NCBI GenBank assembly: GCA_937980205.1
Contig: CALJKW010000076.1
Coordinates: 62,001-126,000 of the forward strand
Direction: 5' to 3'
Length of the DNA: 64,000 bases
Origin: an uncultured Myxococcales bacterium
GTDB taxonomy: Bacteria > Myxococcota > Myxococcia > Myxococcales > Myxococcaceae
Shown here: piece by piece, positions 62,670-64,000 of the stretch
How positions within the stretch are numbered: position 1 is the first letter of the stretch
How the letters are laid out: each line of letters opens with the position of its first letter
Notes under the pieces: generated by a model
Told to the model about the DNA's origin: nothing
The model's input: the letters and a program-made list of their open reading frames with translations, nothing else
The model's database searches: none
Made by a program: the position numbers and the translations under genes

Positions 62670-64000
62670 GTGAACCGACTTCTGATCAGCGTCTTCGCGA
62701 CGGGACTTCTGGCTGCTGGCTGCGGTGGTGGTGGAAACAAGTGCATGGGCGTCGTCTGCTCCGGCGGACGCACGTGCAACCCCGATACGGGCACCTGCGT
62801 CGGCGGCAGCGGCACGGGCGGCGGAACGAGCGGCACCGGCGGCGGTACGACCGGCACCGGCGGCGGCATGACCGGCACCGGCGGCGGCAGCGGCACCGGC
62901 GGTGGTGTTGCGACGGGCGGTGGCGCTGCGACCGGCGGCGGCTCCGCGACCGGCGGCGGCTCTGCGACGGGCGGCGGCTCGGCGACGGGCGGCGGCTCGG
63001 CGACGGGCGGCGGCTCTGCGACGGGCGGCGGTTCGGCGACCGGCGGCGGCTCGGCGACGGGCGGCGGGTCGGCGACCGGCGGCGGCTCTGCGACGGGCGG
63101 CGGCTCGGCGACCGGCGGCGGCTCGGCGACGGGCGGCGGCTCGGCGACCGGCGGCGGCAGCGGCACCGGCGGCGGCATGATGGGCACCGGCGGCGGCATG
63201 GGCACCGGCGGCGGCATGGGCACCGGCGGCGGCATGGGCACCGGCGGCGGCATGGGTACCGGCGGCGGCATGGGTACCGGCGGCGGCATGGGTACCGGCG
63301 GCGGCACGCCTTCCGGCCGCACCATCACGCTGAACATCGTGGACAGCTACGTCAGCGCGACGGGCACGACGAACGTGCCGTTCAACCAGTTCTCGGGGCT
63401 GAACCCGCCGATCCCGACGGCGTACGAGGTGCTCGCCGACGGCGGCCGCAACGCGTACCCCGGCCAGTGGGTCGACGCCGGCCTCGGCCACATTCCGAAC
63501 GTCCCGGCGGGTCGCCTGCAGATCAACCCGTACGGAGTCTTCTACGTCGACACGACGTCCAACACCGTCGACCTCGGCATCGATCTGCAGGGCCGCTCGA
63601 ACGTCACCTATGCAGCGGCGAACACGCAGGTCAGCTTCAACTTCACCTCGCTCGCTCCGTGGCAGCCGGGCTTCGACAGCGTGAACTTCTACGTCGCGAA
63701 CAACGGCGCGGCGTACGGCCTCTTCCCGCTCTCCGACGGCGGCTTCCAGCCGGCGACGAACGCGACGTCGTACTCGCGCGCGCTCGGCTGGCAGGGCGGC
63801 GAGCTGACGCAGGGCTCGATGGGTGACGTCATGGCCACGGCGCAGCTGCGCTACGAGCTCCTGAACGCGCCCGGCACCGACGCCGGGTACGTCTACCTGC
63901 TGCGTCCCGAGACCGTCGGCACGCCCGCGAACGCCGACTGGCAGAACGCGCTCTCGAACACGGTGAACGTCTCGCACGTGGCGGCGACGCGCACGAGCCT
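62670..64000 (+). CDS. Lipoprotein with long hexapeptide repeats (3' end outside window)
   Basis: GTG start; 443 codons lie in the window without a stop. The signal (LLISVFATGLLAAGCGGGG) ends in a lipobox, followed by a small Cys motif (CMGVVCSGGRTCNPDTGTC). About 165 residues of Gly-rich hexapeptides follow: first mostly SATGGG, then GTGGGM. From about residue 215 a beta-rich domain begins (TITLNIVDSYVSATG, then NVPAGRLQINPYGVFYVDT) that resembles a carboxypeptidase-regulatory or Ig-like domain. It is likely on the outer membrane with the repeats as a flexible stalk. Confidence 0.83.
   Translation, partial: MNRLLISVFATGLLAAGCGGGGNKCMGVVCSGGRTCNPDTGTCVGGSGTGGGTSGTGGGTTGTGGGMTGTGGGSGTGGGVATGGGAATGGGSATGGGSATGGGSATGGGSATGGGSATGGGSATGGGSATGGGSATGGGSATGGGSATGGGSATGGGSATGGGSGTGGGMMGTGGGMGTGGGMGTGGGMGTGGGMGTGGGMGTGGGMGTGGGTPSGRTITLNIVDSYVSATGTTNVPFNQFSGLNPPIPTAYEVLADGGRNAYPGQWVDAGLGHIPNVPAGRLQINPYGVFYVDTTSNTVDLGIDLQGRSNVTYAAANTQVSFNFTSLAPWQPGFDSVNFYVANNGAAYGLFPLSDGGFQPATNATSYSRALGWQGGELTQGSMGDVMATAQLRYELLNAPGTDAGYVYLLRPETVGTPANADWQNALSNTVNVSHVAATRTS
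62812..63308. repeat. Tandem 18-base repeats coding a Gly-rich stalk
   Basis: The first array repeats GGCTCGGCGACGGGCGGC with small changes at third positions (about 12 units, 62930-63160). The second repeats ATGGGCACCGGCGGCGGC (about 8 units, 63178-63308), with GGTACC in place of GGCACC in the last units. Units differ by whole multiples of 18 bases, so slippage changes length but keeps the frame. Confidence 0.85.

Noticed and set aside
62812..63308. Possible CRISPR array
   Set aside because: The repeats are contiguous 18-base coding units without spacers. No other direct-repeat/spacer pattern was seen in the window.

Overview
The window is very GC-rich DNA with strong G/C preference at third codon positions. 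It is dense in Ser/Thr protein kinases, PEGA-domain proteins, Gly-rich or 'DAG'-rich lipoproteins and MopE-type Cys-rich proteins. This combination points to a myxobacterium (Myxococcota). No rRNA, tRNA or CRISPR array was seen. Most genes are tightly packed, with many ATGA, GTGA and TTGA stop/start overlaps.

Layout. 1-7.5 kb: the end of a PAS-type histidine kinase, a bacterioferritin-like protein, MiaE coupled to an M16 zinc protease, and secreted or unknown proteins. 7.5-13.3 kb: a fused CrtC/AttH-lipocalin plus polyprenyl-diphosphate synthase, and a zinc-ribbon/STK/PEGA kinase coupled to a PEGA outer-membrane protein. 13.4-21.2 kb: a carboxylesterase lipoprotein, a hemerythrin-like protein, an S9 peptidase, a metallophosphatase, an alpha/beta hydrolase and a PaaK/CapK-like adenylating enzyme. 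21.2-28.2 kb: a histone-H1-like small protein, an STK, a topoisomerase IB pseudogene, two DUF4139 paralogues and a ferritin-like protein. 28.3-36 kb: a large Cys-rich lipoprotein with a lamin-tail-like region, an XRE-cupin regulator coupled to cysE, and an ECF sigma factor coupled to an anti-sigma/FecR/AgmX protein.

36-44.2 kb is a zone of gene decay and insertion. It holds two tandem frameshifted paralogues, an IS91-type transposase remnant, a kinase remnant, an apparently intact phytoene/squalene synthase-like gene, a 99-bp copy of the 3' end of the anti-sigma gene, two outer-membrane protein tail remnants, and a group II intron. The intron carries a reverse transcriptase and a clear 34-nt domain V, and lies between a candidate promoter and the start codon of a receptor kinase.

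41.9-54 kb looks like a surface-sensing island. It has a 7TMR-DISM-like sensor fused to a Ser/Thr kinase, small Cys-rich lipoproteins, two collagen-like exported proteins, a second polytopic Ser/Thr kinase followed directly by a GAF/sigma-54 activator, an epimerase coupled to a double-HTH regulator, and a lipoprotein propeller. Duplicated promoter boxes and gene remnants show that it grew by local duplication.

54-64 kb: a roughly 1,650-residue polytopic membrane protein with a zinc ribbon and REP-type palindromes inside its reading frame, a MopE-like Cys-rich/Gly-rich lipoprotein, an SDR oxidoreductase, and a lipoprotein with long hexapeptide repeats that runs off the window.
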